The notes under the pieces: model-generated
Told to the model about the DNA's origin: nothing
What the model saw: only the letters and a program-made list of their open reading frames with translations
The model's database searches: none
Shown here: positions 43,777 through 51,266 of the stretch, piece after piece
Layout of the letters: each line of letters starts with the position of its first letter
Numbering within the stretch: position 1 is the stretch's first letter
Position numbers and translations under genes: made by a program
Assembly (NCBI GenBank): GCA_963704875.1
Contig: CAVPIA010000006.1
Location: 62,001-126,000, forward strand
DNA: 64,000 nucleotides
Direction: 5' to 3'
From: CAMYOC01 sp963704875
GTDB lineage: Bacteria > Pseudomonadota > Gammaproteobacteria > Steroidobacterales > XN24

Positions 43777-44931
43777 ATGACTAATATCAACCAGTGCTAC
43801 TCAATCGATGATCTGCGGCGGGCCGCCGCGCGACGTCTGCCCAAAGCCGTATTCGAATATATCGATGGCGCCGCTGATGACGAGCAGACCCTGGCACGTA
43901 ACACCTCGGGGTTCGACCATTGGCAACTGGTACCCGAGGTCCTGCAGGACGTCAGTCGCATCGATACCTCGGTGACGGTTCAGGGCAGTCGCCTGTCGAT
44001 GCCCTTCCTGCTCTCACCCACTGGCATGAGCCGGTTGTTTCATCACCATGGAGAACGTGCCACGGGCGCGGCAGCAGCCGCCGCCGACACGGTCTGTTCG
44101 CTGTCATCATTAGCCAGCGTTTCGATCGAGGATCTGGCGGCAGTTTGCGCCGGCCCGAAGTGGTTTCAAATTTATGTCTGGCGCGACCGGAAACTGGTCA
44201 GCGAATTCATAGAGCGTTGCCGCAAAGCCGATTACAGCGCCCTCTGCCTCACGGTGGATGTGGCGGTCACCGGTAACCGTGAGCGCGATTACCGCAACGG
44301 TCTGACGATACCCATGGCTTTCCGCCCCGCTCTGTTATTCGACTTTGCCCGCTGCCCCTACTGGTGGTGGCATATGCTCACCACGCCGAAGGTAACATTC
44401 GCAAATGTGATCGGCAGGGCGCCAGCGGCCGGCGACGATCTCACCTCGCTGTTTGACTACGTGAGCAAGCAATTCGATCCCAGCGTGACCTGGGACGACG
44501 CCAAAGCAATGATCCGGCAATGGGGCGGCAAGTTCCTGGTCAAGGGCATCCTGTCGGCCGAAGACGCCGTCCGTGCCGTCGAGATTGGTGCGTCCGGTAT
44601 CGTCGTCTCCAATCATGGCGGCCGGCAGCTGGACAGTGTGCCGGCACCGATCGACGTGCTGCCCGACATCGTGGAAGCAGTAGCCGGCCGCGCAGAAATT
44701 ATTCTCGACGGCGGGGTCCGGCGCGGCACCGACATACTCAAAGCCCTGGCCCTGGGCGCGACCGCCTGCATGGCCGGGCGTCCGTATCTGTATGGACTGG
44801 CCGCAGGGGGTCAGGCGGGCGTCGCCCGGGCGCTGTATATCCTGCGTACCGAGATCGAGCGCGATATGGCCTTGCTTGGTGTTAGAAACGTGAGTGAGAT
44901 TGGGCCCCAACATCTGCGCCGAGTCGCATAG
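43777..44931 (+). CDS. FMN-dependent alpha-hydroxy-acid oxidase/dehydrogenase
   Basis: The 384-residue protein belongs to the lactate/glycolate/mandelate oxidase family. It shows the N-terminal RRAAARRLPKAVFEYIDGAA, the FMN-site block FLLSPTGMSRLFHHHGE, WFQIYVWRDRKLVSEF, LCLTVDVAVTGNRERD, and the catalytic SNHGGRQLDSVPAPIDVL with the base His. IILDGGVRRGTDILKALALG and AGRPYLYGLA bind FMN phosphate. It follows the Mo oxidoreductase by 13 nt. Lactate is a common substrate of the family, but another 2-hydroxy acid is equally possible. Confidence 0.9.
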   Translation: MTNINQCYSIDDLRRAAARRLPKAVFEYIDGAADDEQTLARNTSGFDHWQLVPEVLQDVSRIDTSVTVQGSRLSMPFLLSPTGMSRLFHHHGERATGAAAAAADTVCSLSSLASVSIEDLAAVCAGPKWFQIYVWRDRKLVSEFIERCRKADYSALCLTVDVAVTGNRERDYRNGLTIPMAFRPALLFDFARCPYWWWHMLTTPKVTFANVIGRAPAAGDDLTSLFDYVSKQFDPSVTWDDAKAMIRQWGGKFLVKGILSAEDAVRAVEIGASGIVVSNHGGRQLDSVPAPIDVLPDIVEAVAGRAEIILDGGVRRGTDILKALALGATACMAGRPYLYGLAAGGQAGVARALYILRTEIERDMALLGVRNVSEIGPQHLRRVA

Positions 44932-44969
44932 CCAGACCCGGAATTGCCGGCGGGTTCATTGATCCAGTC

Positions 44970-45524
44970 TCAAGGCAACGTCCTGTGTCTTGCTATCAGG
45001 TATGTGACTGCCAAAACGGCTAACGACGCCAACAGCACCATCCAGAAAAATTCTTCAAGATAGGTCGCCAGAACCAGGGTAATCCCGAAAACAACCCCCA
45101 GAACCGACAGGCGCCAGTCAAGACGCAGTCCGGCATGAAACGTGGCCAGCGCAAGGATCAGCAGAACGATCAGCCCGGTGTTCTCGTTATCGAGTCGCCC
45201 CGTGTGCAACAGGAAGTACACCAGATTGACTGCGACAAGAACACTTAGCCAAATAAGCGGTTCGGTTTTGAGGATCGCTGTGATGCTCTCGCCCGCTTTG
45301 CGCGCCCGGGACCAATGCAAAACGATACAAACAAGGCCGGTCGCGACAACCATCCACAACCAGTACCAGCGACTCGATTGCGGCGCGAAGTCTGTGATGC
45401 CTATGCCGATAATCGCGAGCACTGAGAGCACCAGCATGACGATGCTGTCGCGTCCCAGATGGGGTTTCGTGGCGCTTCGCGTTTCTGTTTGCTCGCGATC
45501 GTCATCCATGTCTGCCTGAATCAT
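44970..45524 (-). CDS. Hypothetical multi-pass membrane protein
   Basis: The 184-residue protein starts with an acidic, hydrophilic tail (MIQADMDDDREQTETRSATK) and then has about five hydrophobic segments, including IVMLVLSVLAIIGIGI, WYWLWMVVATGLVCIVL, LIWLSVLVAVNLVYFLL, TGLIVLLILALATF and a C-terminal LASLAVLAVTYLIA. ATG 45524 is chosen because the upstream frame to 45602 lacks a ribosome binding site; the site here is also weak. It is convergent with the hydroxy-acid oxidase gene. I do not recognise the family. Confidence 0.65.
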   Translation of the reverse strand: MIQADMDDDREQTETRSATKPHLGRDSIVMLVLSVLAIIGIGITDFAPQSSRWYWLWMVVATGLVCIVLHWSRARKAGESITAILKTEPLIWLSVLVAVNLVYFLLHTGRLDNENTGLIVLLILALATFHAGLRLDWRLSVLGVVFGITLVLATYLEEFFWMVLLASLAVLAVTYLIARHRTLP

Positions 45525-45770
45525 CTTCTCGCTCTTTGTTGATTGCTTAATAGTGAGTTGCTTCACCCAGCTTACTGGATCGACCGCCAAAGAAGACAGC
45601 ATCGGCCCGCAGGAACAAGAGCAATAGCAAGTCGATCCGCAACAGGAAGATAGTCCAGCAACAGGGCGCCGGGCATCGGCAAGACCGCGCTCATCCTCAC
45701 CGAGATCGCGTCGGGTCCGCAGCGCTGGTCAATTGATGAAGCGAATCCGGGTCCAGAAGCCGACGCCCAG

Positions 45771-45798
45771 AAAAAAGAAAGCCGCCCGGAGGCGGCTT
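45771..45798 (-). terminator. Terminator of the tRNA-Pro gene
   Basis: On the minus strand AAGCCGCC, a three-base loop and GGGCGGCTT form a strong stem followed by TCTTTTTT. It begins 34 nt beyond the tRNA-Pro 3' end. Confidence 0.85.
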
Positions 45799-45831
45799 AA
45801 CATTATTATCGTTATTATTCCGAAACTTAAG

Positions 45832-45908
<77 letters not shown>

Positions 45909-45995
45909 ACCGAACCGTTCCGGACCCTGAGGTCCGTGAAGGCCGCGCATCATAACCCATGCGTCGAGCCTGTTAAAGCGGTGCCCTGCCTTCGG

Positions 45996-46352
45996 TCAAC
46001 GACGCAAAATCTTGAGTACTTCTTCGAGCTCTACCCGGAGCTGTTTGACGATCTGAGCGCTCTGGGAGACGTCTTCCCGGGCTTCTTCGCCAGTCAGGCG
46101 CTGGCGGGCGCCACCGATGGTGAACCCTTCTTCATAAAGCAGGCTGCGGATCTGGCGGATGATCAACACGTCCCGCCGCTGGTAGTAACGTCGGTTACCA
46201 CGGCGCTTGACCGGCTTCAGTTGAGGAAATTCCTGCTCCCAATACCGCAGTACATGGGGCTTTACCGCGCAGAGATCGCTGACTTCACCAATGGTGAAAT
46301 AGCGCTTGCCCGGAATCGGAGGTAATTCGTTATTGTTTCCCGGTTCCAGCAT
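45996..46352 (-). CDS. MerR family transcriptional regulator of the ihfA operon
   Basis: The 118-residue protein has the MerR winged helix: KRYFTIGEVSDLCAVKPHVL, RYWEQEFPQLKPVKRRGNRR and YYQRRDVLIIRQIRSLLYEE, followed by a short coiled tail (QIVKQLRVELEEVL). No metal-binding Cys is present. Its start overlaps the ihfA stop by 23 nt. This small MerR-like gene commonly follows ihfA in gammaproteobacteria; its targets are not known. Confidence 0.9.
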   Translation of the reverse strand: MLEPGNNNELPPIPGKRYFTIGEVSDLCAVKPHVLRYWEQEFPQLKPVKRRGNRRYYQRRDVLIIRQIRSLLYEEGFTIGGARQRLTGEEAREDVSQSAQIVKQLRVELEEVLKILRR

Positions 46353-46632
46353 ATGCCTCGACTCGCGCCTTCAATTTTTGTCCCGGACGGAAGGTCACGA
46401 CGCGGCGTTCGCTGATGGGAATCTCTTCGCCGGTCTTCGGGTTGCGTCCTGGACGCCGATTCTTGTCCCGAAGATCGAAGTTTCCAAAACCCGACAACTT
46501 CACCTGTTCGCCGTTTGACAAAGCCGACCGCAATTCCTCGAAGAACGAATCAACGAGTTCCCTTGCTTCCCGCTTGTTCAGCCCCAGTTCGTTGAACAGG
46601 GCTTCCGCCATTTCTGCCTTGGTCAATGCCAT
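46330..46632 (-). CDS. ihfA: Integration host factor subunit alpha
   Basis: The 100-residue DNA-bending protein shows the IHF-alpha pattern: TKAEMAEALFNELGLNKREA, SNGEQVKLSGFGNFDLRDK and the DNA-binding arm GRNPKTGEEIPISERRVVTF. It pairs with IHF-beta to bend DNA. It starts 2 nt after the pheT stop and overlaps the following MerR-type gene, so it belongs to the pheST-ihfA operon. Confidence 0.98.
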   Translation of the reverse strand: MALTKAEMAEALFNELGLNKREARELVDSFFEELRSALSNGEQVKLSGFGNFDLRDKNRRPGRNPKTGEEIPISERRVVTFRPGQKLKARVEAYAGTGKQ

Positions 46633-46634
46633 GA

Positions 46635-49013
46635 TCAGTCTCTTATTCTGGCTTCTAATTCCCGCTCCAGGCGGCTGACCACTGCGACGACTAATTCATC
46701 CACGTCGCCGTCGGTAAGAGTGCGTGAAGTTTCCTGTAGAATCAAGCCTAAAGCGACGCTTTTTAGACCGGAATCTACTCCCGGGCCCTGATAAACATCA
46801 AAAATGATCAAATCCTGCAACAAGGGCCCTGCCGCATCGCGAATAACCTCAAGCAATCGGGCCACAGGGAGAGCCTGATCAACCAGCACCGCGAGATCTC
46901 GGCGTACGGCCGGGAATCGGGAAATGCTTTCGGTTGCGGGCACAACCGACTCCAGCAGTATTTCACTATCTAATTCAAATAGATACACCGGGTTCTTAAT
47001 ATCCAGTTCAGATCGGATTGCCGGATGCAGTGCGCCCATCCAGCCCAACTCCCGCTGACCACGCAGAAGACGTGCCGACTGCCCCGGATGCAATGCCGTA
47101 TGGCTCGCTGGCTCGACCGTAAACCCGTCCAGGGCGCCGCTCAGACACAGCAAGGCCTGCACATCACCTTTGATATCAAAAAAATCAGCTGGCTCGTTCC
47201 TGAGCCCCCATTGCTCCGGAAATCGCGCACCTGACATAATGCCGCTGATGGTATTAATTTGTTTTATTTCATCATCTTCAAGGTAGAACTTAAGCCCATA
47301 CTCGAATATCCGAGCCCGCTCACGCTGGCGGCTCTGGTTTTGCTTGAGCACGCCCAGCAAGCCCGGCCACAGTGACACCCGCATATCGGTCATTGCGGAA
47401 GAGATCGGATTTGACAGCACGATGGGCAAGCGCCCTGGCCATATCTTTTGCTGCAGCGACTTGTCGACAAAACTGTAGGTGACCACTTCCTGATAACCCC
47501 TGGCTACCAACAGGTCACGAGCCCGATCGGCCGGCACCCGTGTCTCTGTCACCGCGCTGAAGCGCATATCGCTGCGGCCGGGCGCTTCCGCAATGTTGTC
47601 GTAACCATGGACGCGGGCGACCTCTTCGATCAGGTCCTCCTCGATCGCGATATCAAACCGCCACGACGGCGGCGTCACTGACCAGCCATCGGCAGTGGAC
47701 TCGGCGGGCATCCCGAGCAGTTCCAGGATGCTGCAGACATCCCGGTCCGCGATCTGTGCGCCCAACACCGTACGCAGGCGCTTGCGGCGCAGCGCGACCG
47801 GCATGCGCACTGGCAAATGCGCTTCGTCTGCCAATTCGATCAGCGGCCCGGCCTCGCCGCCCGCTATCGCGATCAACAAAGCTGTAGCGCGTTCCACCGC
47901 GCGGCGCTGTCCCTCAGGATCAACCCCGCGTTCGAAGCGCATCGAGGCATCTGTGTGCAAACCCAATTGTCGGGCCCGCCCGGCGATCACCTCTGGAGTA
48001 AAAAACGCACCCTCGAAGAACACATTGCGGGTCTCCGCCTCAACCCCGGAGCTCTCCCCGCCCATGATCCCAGCCAGCGCGCGCGCCCCGCCGTGGTCTG
48101 CGATCACGAGCATTGCCGGCGTCAGCTCGATGACGCGGCCATCCAGCAAGGTCAATTGTTCGCCTTGTTCACCCATGCGCACGACAAGACCCTCGCGTAG
48201 GGTATCCAGATCGAATCCGTGCAGCGGTTGGCCGAGCTCCAGCATCACATAGTTGGTGACATCGACCACCGGGTGGATCGGGCGCAAGCCGCTGCGGCGC
48301 AATCGTTCTCTCATCCAGCGTGGTGTCTGCGCCGCCGGATCGATGCCGCGGACAACGCGCCCGCAAAATCGCGGACATGCGTCGGTCGCGCGGACTTCGA
48401 CCGGAAAGGTATCTGCGCTTGACGGGACCACGGCGGCCAGGTCCGGCCACTGCAGCGGCAGACGCGCCAGGACCCCGGTTTCCCGGGCAATCCCCAGCAC
48501 ACTGAAGCAGTCACCGCGATTGGGTGTGAGATCGATATCTATCGCGCTGTCGTCCAGCGCAAGCCACTGCCTGAGATCCTCGCCGACCGACGCGTCCCCT
48601 GGCAGTTCCATCAATCCGCCGGCACCATCGCCAAGGCCGAGCTCCTTCTCTGAACAGAGCATGCCGTTGGATTCGACGCCACGCAGTTTCGCCTTGCGTA
48701 TCTTCAGCCCGCCGGGAAGTACACCGCCGATCAGCGCGACCGGTGCTTTCAGGCCTTCGCGGACATTTGGCGCCCCACATACGATCTGCAGCATTTCCGC
48801 TGCGCCGACATCGACCCGACACAAGGACAACTTGTCCGCGTCGGGATGCTGCTCGCGCGCGATAACTTCGCCGATCACCACCTGACTGAAAGTGCCGGCT
48901 ACGGGCTCTACGCTGTCGACTTCGAGTCCGGCCATGGTCAGGGCATGCGCCAGATCGCCGGTCTTCAACGGCGGGTCGACCCATTCCCGCAACCATGCTT
49001 CACTGAATTTCAT
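46635..49013 (-). CDS. pheT: Phenylalanine-tRNA ligase beta subunit
   Basis: The 792-residue subunit starts MKFSEAWLREWVDPPLKT, followed by the EMAP-like tRNA-binding domain (VIGEVIAREQHPDADKLSLC), the B3/B4 editing region, the B5 domain (LDGRVIELTPAMLVIADHGG) and the C-terminal ferredoxin-like anticodon-binding domain (RFPAVRRDLAVLVD). ATG 49013 is the standard start; the open frame reaches 49082 into pheS. It lies 13 nt after pheS. Confidence 0.97.
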   Translation of the reverse strand: MKFSEAWLREWVDPPLKTGDLAHALTMAGLEVDSVEPVAGTFSQVVIGEVIAREQHPDADKLSLCRVDVGAAEMLQIVCGAPNVREGLKAPVALIGGVLPGGLKIRKAKLRGVESNGMLCSEKELGLGDGAGGLMELPGDASVGEDLRQWLALDDSAIDIDLTPNRGDCFSVLGIARETGVLARLPLQWPDLAAVVPSSADTFPVEVRATDACPRFCGRVVRGIDPAAQTPRWMRERLRRSGLRPIHPVVDVTNYVMLELGQPLHGFDLDTLREGLVVRMGEQGEQLTLLDGRVIELTPAMLVIADHGGARALAGIMGGESSGVEAETRNVFFEGAFFTPEVIAGRARQLGLHTDASMRFERGVDPEGQRRAVERATALLIAIAGGEAGPLIELADEAHLPVRMPVALRRKRLRTVLGAQIADRDVCSILELLGMPAESTADGWSVTPPSWRFDIAIEEDLIEEVARVHGYDNIAEAPGRSDMRFSAVTETRVPADRARDLLVARGYQEVVTYSFVDKSLQQKIWPGRLPIVLSNPISSAMTDMRVSLWPGLLGVLKQNQSRQRERARIFEYGLKFYLEDDEIKQINTISGIMSGARFPEQWGLRNEPADFFDIKGDVQALLCLSGALDGFTVEPASHTALHPGQSARLLRGQRELGWMGALHPAIRSELDIKNPVYLFELDSEILLESVVPATESISRFPAVRRDLAVLVDQALPVARLLEVIRDAAGPLLQDLIIFDVYQGPGVDSGLKSVALGLILQETSRTLTDGDVDELVVAVVSRLERELEARIRD

Positions 49014-49026
49014 CTTGAGAACCTGC

Positions 49027-50013
49027 TCAACTGAACTGTCCGAGGAAGCGCAGGTCATTGTCGAAGAACATGCGCAGGTCATTCACCCCATAACGCAACA
49101 TCGCAAGCCGCTCGACGCCCATGCCGAAGGCGTAACCGGTGTATCGCTCCGGATCCACACCGACCCCGCTGAGCACCCTGGGATGGACCATGCCGCAACC
49201 CAGCACCTCCAGCCAGCCCTCGCCCCAGCTGACATCGACCTCAGCCGACGGCTCGGTAAACGGGAAATAGGACGGCCGCATGCGCAGCTCGACCTTGCGC
49301 TCGAAGAACTGCTCAAGGAAGCCATGCAGCACAGCTTTGAGATTGGCGAAACTGATCCCCTCGTCAACCACCAGACCTTCCACCTGATGAAACATCGGCG
49401 TGTGGGTCTGGTCGCTGTCGCAGCGGTATACCCGACCGGGCGCAATCAGGCGAATCGGGACCCCGCCATCAGCCATGGCACGGATCTGTACCGGTGATGT
49501 GTGCGTGCGCAGCAGGTGGCCGGAAGGAAAATAGAACGTATCGTGCATCGCCCGGGCCGGGTGTTGCTCGGGGATGTTCAGTGCTTCGAAATTGTGAAAT
49601 TCGTCTTCGATTTCGGGCCCGGTATGGATATCAAATCCCGCCGTCCGAAAGATCGTTTCGATCCGGCTCATGGTCCGGGTCACCGGATGCAAACCCCCGG
49701 GCGCTTCGCCACGCCCCGGCAACGTCACATCGACTGCCTCGGCTGCGATACTCGCGGCCAGCGCCGCCGCCTGCAGCGCCTGATAACGGGCATCGATGAC
49801 ATCCTGCAGGGCAGCCTTCGCCTTATTGATCGCCTGACCCGCGTCCCGGCGTTGCTCGGGCGGCAATTGCCCAAGCTGTTTGAGTTGCACGGTCAGCAAC
49901 CCTTTTTTGCCCAGGAACCGGACCCGCATCTGGTCAAGGTCCGCCAGCGAAGCGCTGTCTGCAGCCGCCGCACGGCCGAGCTGCAGCAGATTCTCGATGT
50001 CCTCCACAACCAC
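49027..50013 (-). CDS. pheS: Phenylalanine-tRNA ligase alpha subunit
   Basis: The 328-residue catalytic subunit shows the N-terminal coiled coil (RVRFLGKKGLLTVQLKQLG), motif 2 (RTHTSPVQIRAM with RVYRCDSDQTHTPMFHQVEG) and motif 3 (GYAFGMGVERLAMLRYGVND). The start is GTG at 50013, or more likely GTG at 50007, which has GGGAG 5 nt upstream. It lies downstream of rplT with a strong hairpin between them. Confidence 0.97.
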   Translation of the reverse strand: MVVEDIENLLQLGRAAAADSASLADLDQMRVRFLGKKGLLTVQLKQLGQLPPEQRRDAGQAINKAKAALQDVIDARYQALQAAALAASIAAEAVDVTLPGRGEAPGGLHPVTRTMSRIETIFRTAGFDIHTGPEIEDEFHNFEALNIPEQHPARAMHDTFYFPSGHLLRTHTSPVQIRAMADGGVPIRLIAPGRVYRCDSDQTHTPMFHQVEGLVVDEGISFANLKAVLHGFLEQFFERKVELRMRPSYFPFTEPSAEVDVSWGEGWLEVLGCGMVHPRVLSGVGVDPERYTGYAFGMGVERLAMLRYGVNDLRMFFDNDLRFLGQFS

Positions 50014-50025
50014 TCCCTGCTTCCT

Positions 50026-50065
50026 GAAACAAAGAGAGGGAAAGGCTTGAAGACCTTTCCCTCTC
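50026..50065 (-). terminator. Hairpin with T-rich tail between rplT and pheS
   Basis: GAGAGGGAAAGG and CCTTTCCCTCTC form a perfect 12-bp stem with an 8-nt loop, followed on the minus strand by TTTGTTTC. It sits 19 nt before the pheS start and may be a terminator or attenuator. No Phe-rich leader peptide is visible upstream of it, unlike the pheM-controlled attenuator of enteric bacteria. Confidence 0.75.
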
Positions 50066-50105
50066 GCGAATCACGGCGCTCCCCGGGCGGGAAACTACGC
50101 CGTCG

Positions 50106-50465
50106 CTACTGGGTCAGACCGGCCTTCGCCTGCTCCGCAATCGCACCAAACGCATCGATGTCGTGGACCGCAATATCTGCGAGGACTTTACGATCCACTT
50201 CAACGCCGGCCTTGGTCAGACCGTTGATCAGTCGGCTGTAGGACATGCCATACACCCGCGCCGCGGCGTTGATGCGGCTGATCCACAGAGCGCGGAACTG
50301 ACGCTTGCGCTGGCGCCGGTCGCGATACGCGTACTGGCCTGCCTTGGTGACTGCCTGGTTGGCAACCCGGTAAACAGTGCTGCGTGCACCGTAATAACCC
50401 TTCGCCTTCTTCAGAATTTTTTTGTGCCGCGCCTTGGCGATGACACCACGCTTTACTCTTGCCAT
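50106..50465 (-). CDS. rplT: 50S ribosomal protein L20
   Basis: The 119-residue protein begins MARVKRGVIAKARHKKILKK and contains GYYGARSTVYRVANQAVTKA and RRQRKRQFRALWISRINAAA, the invariant L20 pattern. It binds 23S rRNA early in assembly and, in gammaproteobacteria, represses its own operon. It lies 10 nt after rpmI. Confidence 0.99.
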   Translation of the reverse strand: MARVKRGVIAKARHKKILKKAKGYYGARSTVYRVANQAVTKAGQYAYRDRRQRKRQFRALWISRINAAARVYGMSYSRLINGLTKAGVEVDRKVLADIAVHDIDAFGAIAEQAKAGLTQ

Positions 50466-50475
50466 GGTCTATCTC

Positions 50476-50673
50476 CTAGCTGTACGGCAGCATGCGACGA
50501 ACTACGGGCACATCAGCCTCGGCGACCTGGGCCGTGGCCCGCAGGTGACGCTTACGCTTGGTGCTCTTCTTCGTCAGAATGTGGTTGCGGAAGGACTGGC
50601 CTCGCTTGAAGCCGCCACCTCCGGTCTTGCGGAACCGCTTTGCGGCCCCGCGGTTGGTTTTCAACTTGGGCAT
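50476..50673 (-). CDS. rpmI: 50S ribosomal protein L35
   Basis: The 65-residue basic protein starts MPKLKTNRGAAKRFRKTGGG and contains NHILTKKSTKRKRHLR, typical of L35. It has a clear AAAAGGAGAT ribosome binding site. It lies 71 nt after infC and 10 nt before rplT. Confidence 0.99.
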   Translation of the reverse strand: MPKLKTNRGAAKRFRKTGGGGFKRGQSFRNHILTKKSTKRKRHLRATAQVAEADVPVVRRMLPYS

Positions 50674-50744
50674 TTTATATCTCCTTTTAGCCCGGGCCGA
50701 ATATCGACCCCAGGCGGGGCAGTCACGGCGTTAGCCGATCCTGC

Positions 50745-51263
50745 TCACTTCTTCTTTGGCGCAATCACCATCGTCATCTGCCGCCCTTCCATTTTCGGGA
50801 ACTGCTCAACCTGACCGAGTTCAGCCAGGTCGTCGCGGACCCTGTCCAGAAGTTTGGCACCGAGATCGCGATGCGCCATCTCGCGGCCGCGGAAACGTAA
50901 CGTCACCTTGGCCTTGTCTCCGCCGGAGAGAAACTTCACCAGGTTTCTCAATTTCACCTGGTAGTCGCCCTCCTCCGTCCCTGGGCGGAATTTCACTTCC
51001 TTGATCTGAATCTGTTTCTGTTTTTTCTTCGCGGCGTGGTTTTTCTTGTTCTGCTCAAAAATGTACTTGCCATGGTCCATCACCCGACATACGGGTGGTT
51101 CTGCCATGGGCGACACCTCAACCAGATCAAGTCCGCTTTCGCTCGCCAGCGCAAGCGCATCGGCAGTTTCAAGTATCCCCACCTGTTCTCCGTCAGCGCC
51201 GATGACCCGGACCTGGGGTGCAAGGATGTCTTTATTCCGCCTTACGCGTTTATTCGAACTGAT
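50745..51263 (-). CDS. infC: Translation initiation factor IF-3 with rare AUC start
   Basis: The 172-residue factor shows DLVEVSPMAEPPVCRVMDHG, EVKFRPGTEEGDYQVKLRN and KVTLRFRGREMAHRDLG, and ends MTMVIAPKKK. No ATG, GTG or TTG gives a full-length N-terminal domain: the first standard start, GTG at 51182, would remove about 27 residues. Upstream in the same frame, ATC at 51263 has GGAGGA 7 nt before it, inside the end of thrS, and yields a normal N-terminus (SSNKRVRRNKDILAPQVRVI). E. coli infC starts with AUU, which lets IF-3 repress its own translation; an AUC start here should work the same way. Its start lies 3 nt beyond the thrS stop. Confidence 0.93.
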   Translation of the reverse strand: MSSNKRVRRNKDILAPQVRVIGADGEQVGILETADALALASESGLDLVEVSPMAEPPVCRVMDHGKYIFEQNKKNHAAKKKQKQIQIKEVKFRPGTEEGDYQVKLRNLVKFLSGGDKAKVTLRFRGREMAHRDLGAKLLDRVRDDLAELGQVEQFPKMEGRQMTMVIAPKKK

Positions 51264-51266
51264 GCT

